Positions 61,318 to 64,000 of a stretch of DNA of 64,000 nt are shown here, piece after piece. The DNA comes from Agelaius tricolor (Eukaryota; Chordata; Aves; Passeriformes; Icteridae): the NCBI GenBank assembly GCA_023055355.1, contig JALJCS010000001.1, positions 101,355,381 to 101,419,380 on the forward strand, read 5' to 3'. The translations under genes were made by a program, and so were the position numbers. Every line of letters starts with the position of its first letter. Position 1 is the first letter of the stretch. The notes below the pieces were generated by a model. The model saw only the letters and a program-made list of their open reading frames with translations. It was not told the DNA's origin and made no database searches.

Positions 61318-61420
61318 AACATAGAATCATTTATGTTAGAAAAGACCTTCAAGATTGAGTCCAGCCATAAATTTAACACTGCCAATACAACACTAAGCCA
61401 TGCCCCTAGGCACTCTCCTT
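61318..61420 (-). mobile_element. CR1 LINE 3' fragment
   Basis: The plus strand has CATAGAATCATTTATGTTAG, AAAAGACCTTCAAGATTGAG, TCCAGCCATAAATTTAACAC and CACTAAGCCATGCCCCTAGG. This is the complement of a CR1 3' end of the same type as at 3165. It is about 100 bases long, in the PRIM2 intron and in the same orientation as the gene. Confidence 0.8.
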
Positions 61421-61664
61421 CTTGGAATACAATCAAATGCAACCCCGTGAGCCTGTGTTCTCAGTCCTCTCACTTCCAGAATCCATTACAGATCTCCTTC
61501 CTACTGCTGTAGTCAATAGACACACACAACAAATTGACAAAACCACACCATGCAGACCAGTGTGTCAATAATCCACCAACAGGACTCCAATGAGCTTTCA
61601 AAATTCTGAAGCACTCCACAAGAAAGGGGAACAGGATGCTAGCAAACATAAGCAAATGTGCCCA

Positions 61665-61696
61665 GGACACACAGGACATGAAGGACACACAGGACA
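61665..61696 (+). repeat. Direct repeat of 14 bases
   Basis: GGACACACAGGACA occurs at 61665-61678 and again at 61683-61696, separated by TGAA. Confidence 0.95.
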
Positions 61697-64000
61697 AATT
61701 CCCACCTATAAAACACAACTGTAGATAATAATATATGACAGCACAAATCTTATGCAGACATAACATACATACTGTGATAGCTATAAAGCCAAAAATAACC
61801 CAATTTTAAAGGCAATTGAAGCTTATTTTCATTCAGCTAAAGAAGGATATTATGTTTTTATGATTTGATGAGTCTAAACTCAGTGGCCAGATGACAGAGG
61901 TTTTTCAAGAAAATCCTACTTGTCAGGCTCAGCTCCAGCTATTCATGTGGAGCCAAATGGTGAAGAGCAATAGCTGCCCACAAGGAAAGTCCTCAGGATT
62001 TTCAGTTATTTTAGTCTTACTCCTCACTGCTAATTAGGAAATTACCATAGCCAAAGGAAAATAAAACAAAATCTCTTTCCAAATCCAACCAACAAGAATA
62101 CTACTAATTCAGCTTGATTTAAATGTAACACCATAAACCCATGTATTTATAACTTGAAGTCATGCTTTTAATTCTCATGCCAGGTTGTATAAATTTTTAC
62201 GATAAAACAAATTCACTCAAAACATCTCTTCTGCACATTGCTTATTAAAATACAAAAGGGACTCCAGCCTGTTCTCTTCAGCCAGGATCAAGGCAGCTCA
62301 TCAAACTCAGCAGCCATCTGTCTTCATGTGAATATCACCTACAAAAACAGTTTTGTCCCATTTGAACAACACACCTCTTCTCCTCCAGGCTGCAATTTGT
62401 ATGCAAAAAAAACCCACTCAGGAATTATATGAAAGGAGTAGATCTCCTGATGTTTGACTCACTGATATTAAGCTGATTTCTGGAAATCAACATGAATAAT
62501 TTTTTAACTTGGTGTTCAGTGTATCACTGTCTCAGAGGCTGTTCAATTCCTAACAAGCATCTCAAAATATAACTCAATATCTTGGTCAACTCACTTTGCA
62601 GTTATGCATAAATATTCTGATTTCATAGACTTGGCTTTCTTTTCTTTACCTAGCTCTTTTCTTTACCCTTTGGGGTTAAAATTCAAACTAAATATTAATT
62701 TTTAGTTCAAGCCTACATGCCTAGTATGCAGGCCTTGGATGATCTACTTACTGTCTTGAGACTCCTAACAACTGCACATTACTGTATTTTTCTTTGAACT
62801 TGCATTGAAAGAAAAGATTTAATGTAAATTAAACAGTATGATTGGGAATAAAAATGAGTCATGCAAATGAAAAATGCATTTTCACGTTTCTTCTGACAAT
62901 TAAATCACTTAATGTCTGTTATTAAAGAAATTTCAAGAGCTAACTTTGTAGAATACAAAACACATTTTGAAACATACTGTTTGAAACATACAGTTATACT
63001 ACATAAGTATTGCCATTCAACATATAATAATGTTATGAATGGAATGCAATTTTGCCAAAAACCACTCAAAATCTTTAAAATTCACTTGTTCTATTTCACT
63101 ACAGCTAGAGTATGAAATAGTAAATTCCAAATTTACAAAGACAAATACAGAAGTGGTTCTACTGAAGCTAATTTTTACAGTCATTGGTGGAAGGAAAAAA
63201 ACTTTGTGATTTTATGGTAAGTTTAACACAAACCCACAATTTAAAAAATAATATGATTATCTAGGCCCCTGATAAGCAACAACATGAAAATGAAAGCAAC
63301 AACAACATTCTTTACTATACTAATGCTTTGTTACCATGACATAGTCCTTCACTGCAGAATTCAGGAAATAAGATATTACTGCCAATACATGCTGCACTTT
63401 GATTACAAGTTTGTTTTATATGTCCTAGAAGAGAAAACAAAACCTTCTTCAAGTTCTATTTCAGTCTTTATACATCTCAGGAGTATTCAAGCCTGGCCAG
63501 CTATTTACATTACAGTACTACTGATGTACAATTTTTTTAAAATGAAATTTTAATCCATATAGATGCATTTCAACTTTACCTTTATCTCTTGAATGTTAAA
63601 TATTGTGGCTTGCTGTCCAAAATGTCATTCTAGCCTGCAGATTTGTACAGTTTAAATAATTAAAGAATAAAAATAGCAGATAACATTCAATTAGAGAATT
63701 ATAATTAAAAATATGAGATAATAAAGATAATTTTCTGATTTATGAATCAAAACTTTCCAAAAATAGTAGCCAGCAATACCCAATATAAAGGAGGCAAGTA
63801 AGAAAAAAAAATCTAAGAGCAAAGCAACCCAGAAATCTCTAAGAAATGAGAGATGAAGATATCAAACCCAAACATAACCCACTGACTGATAGAGAAAACA
63901 TTCCTGAGGATCTGAGCAGGTGGAGGTTGCTTTAAAGAACCCCAATATCATCCAAGCATTGTAAATTGCACTGGGGATAGTTGTATGTGCTTAAAAACAC

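Larger units (their letters stand above)
49878..64000 (-). other. PRIM2: PRIM2 upstream intron, incomplete at the right edge
   Basis: The intron ends with ...tttttattcag before the FDKGY exon and is at least 14.1 kb long. I looked on the minus strand for the preceding coding block expected from human PRIM2 (the LTLEQALQFW to MDPDK region) and did not find it. Its exons must therefore lie beyond 64000. Inside the intron are an A33 tract, an LTR fragment at 55758-56150, a small TA-rich tandem repeat at 54507-54563 and CR1 tails near 61.1 and 61.3 kb. The rest is AT-rich and unrecognised. Confidence 0.8.

Noticed and set aside
1..64000. Search for tRNA, rRNA or other classical RNA genes and for a novel multi-gene system.
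   Set aside because: No tRNA-like B-box or cloverleaf, no rRNA-like block and no clustered unknown genes were found by reading. A tool-based scan (tRNAscan, Infernal) was not possible.

Overview
The window is nuclear genomic DNA from a bird. Three kinds of evidence point there: repeated 3' ends of CR1 (chicken repeat 1) LINEs, two degraded copies of an avian ERVL-type LTR family, and the split coding sequence of a vertebrate gene with GT-AG introns. The LTR type is one I know from neoavian and passerine genomes. A songbird or near relative is likely, but the species cannot be named from this sequence alone. There are no bacterial features (operons, ribosome binding sites, CRISPR arrays).

Only one protein-coding gene is supported: the 3' part of PRIM2, the large (p58) subunit of DNA primase, on the minus strand. 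Its last four coding exons are at 49877-49751, 48908-48826, 43162-43094 and 39650-39423 (stop). They join in frame with canonical splice sites and encode the final 168 residues. These contain three of the four cysteines that hold the primase 4Fe-4S cluster. The upstream exons lie beyond the right edge, so 49878-64000 is the inner part of a long intron. A candidate poly(A) signal (39071-39076) predicts a 3' UTR of about 350-370 bases.

Positions 1 to about 39000 are intergenic sequence downstream of PRIM2. They hold CR1 remnants (about 3165, 3918, 6269, 8683 and 25958), a minus-strand LTR at 37630-38162, several microsatellites and perfect hairpins, and much AT-rich sequence without recognisable genes. 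The CR1 at 8683-9472 keeps a broken piece of the ORF2 reverse transcriptase C-terminus. The upstream PRIM2 intron holds a plus-strand LTR fragment (55758-56150), a 33-base A tract, and short CR1 tails near 61.1 and 61.3 kb.

I found no undescribed gene system. The observations most worth a second look are the twin adjacent hairpins at 34029-34079, the perfect 11-bp-arm hairpin at 11273-11298, the LTR 1.3 kb beyond the PRIM2 stop in the gene's orientation, the shared orientation of the well-supported CR1 copies, and the A33 tract.
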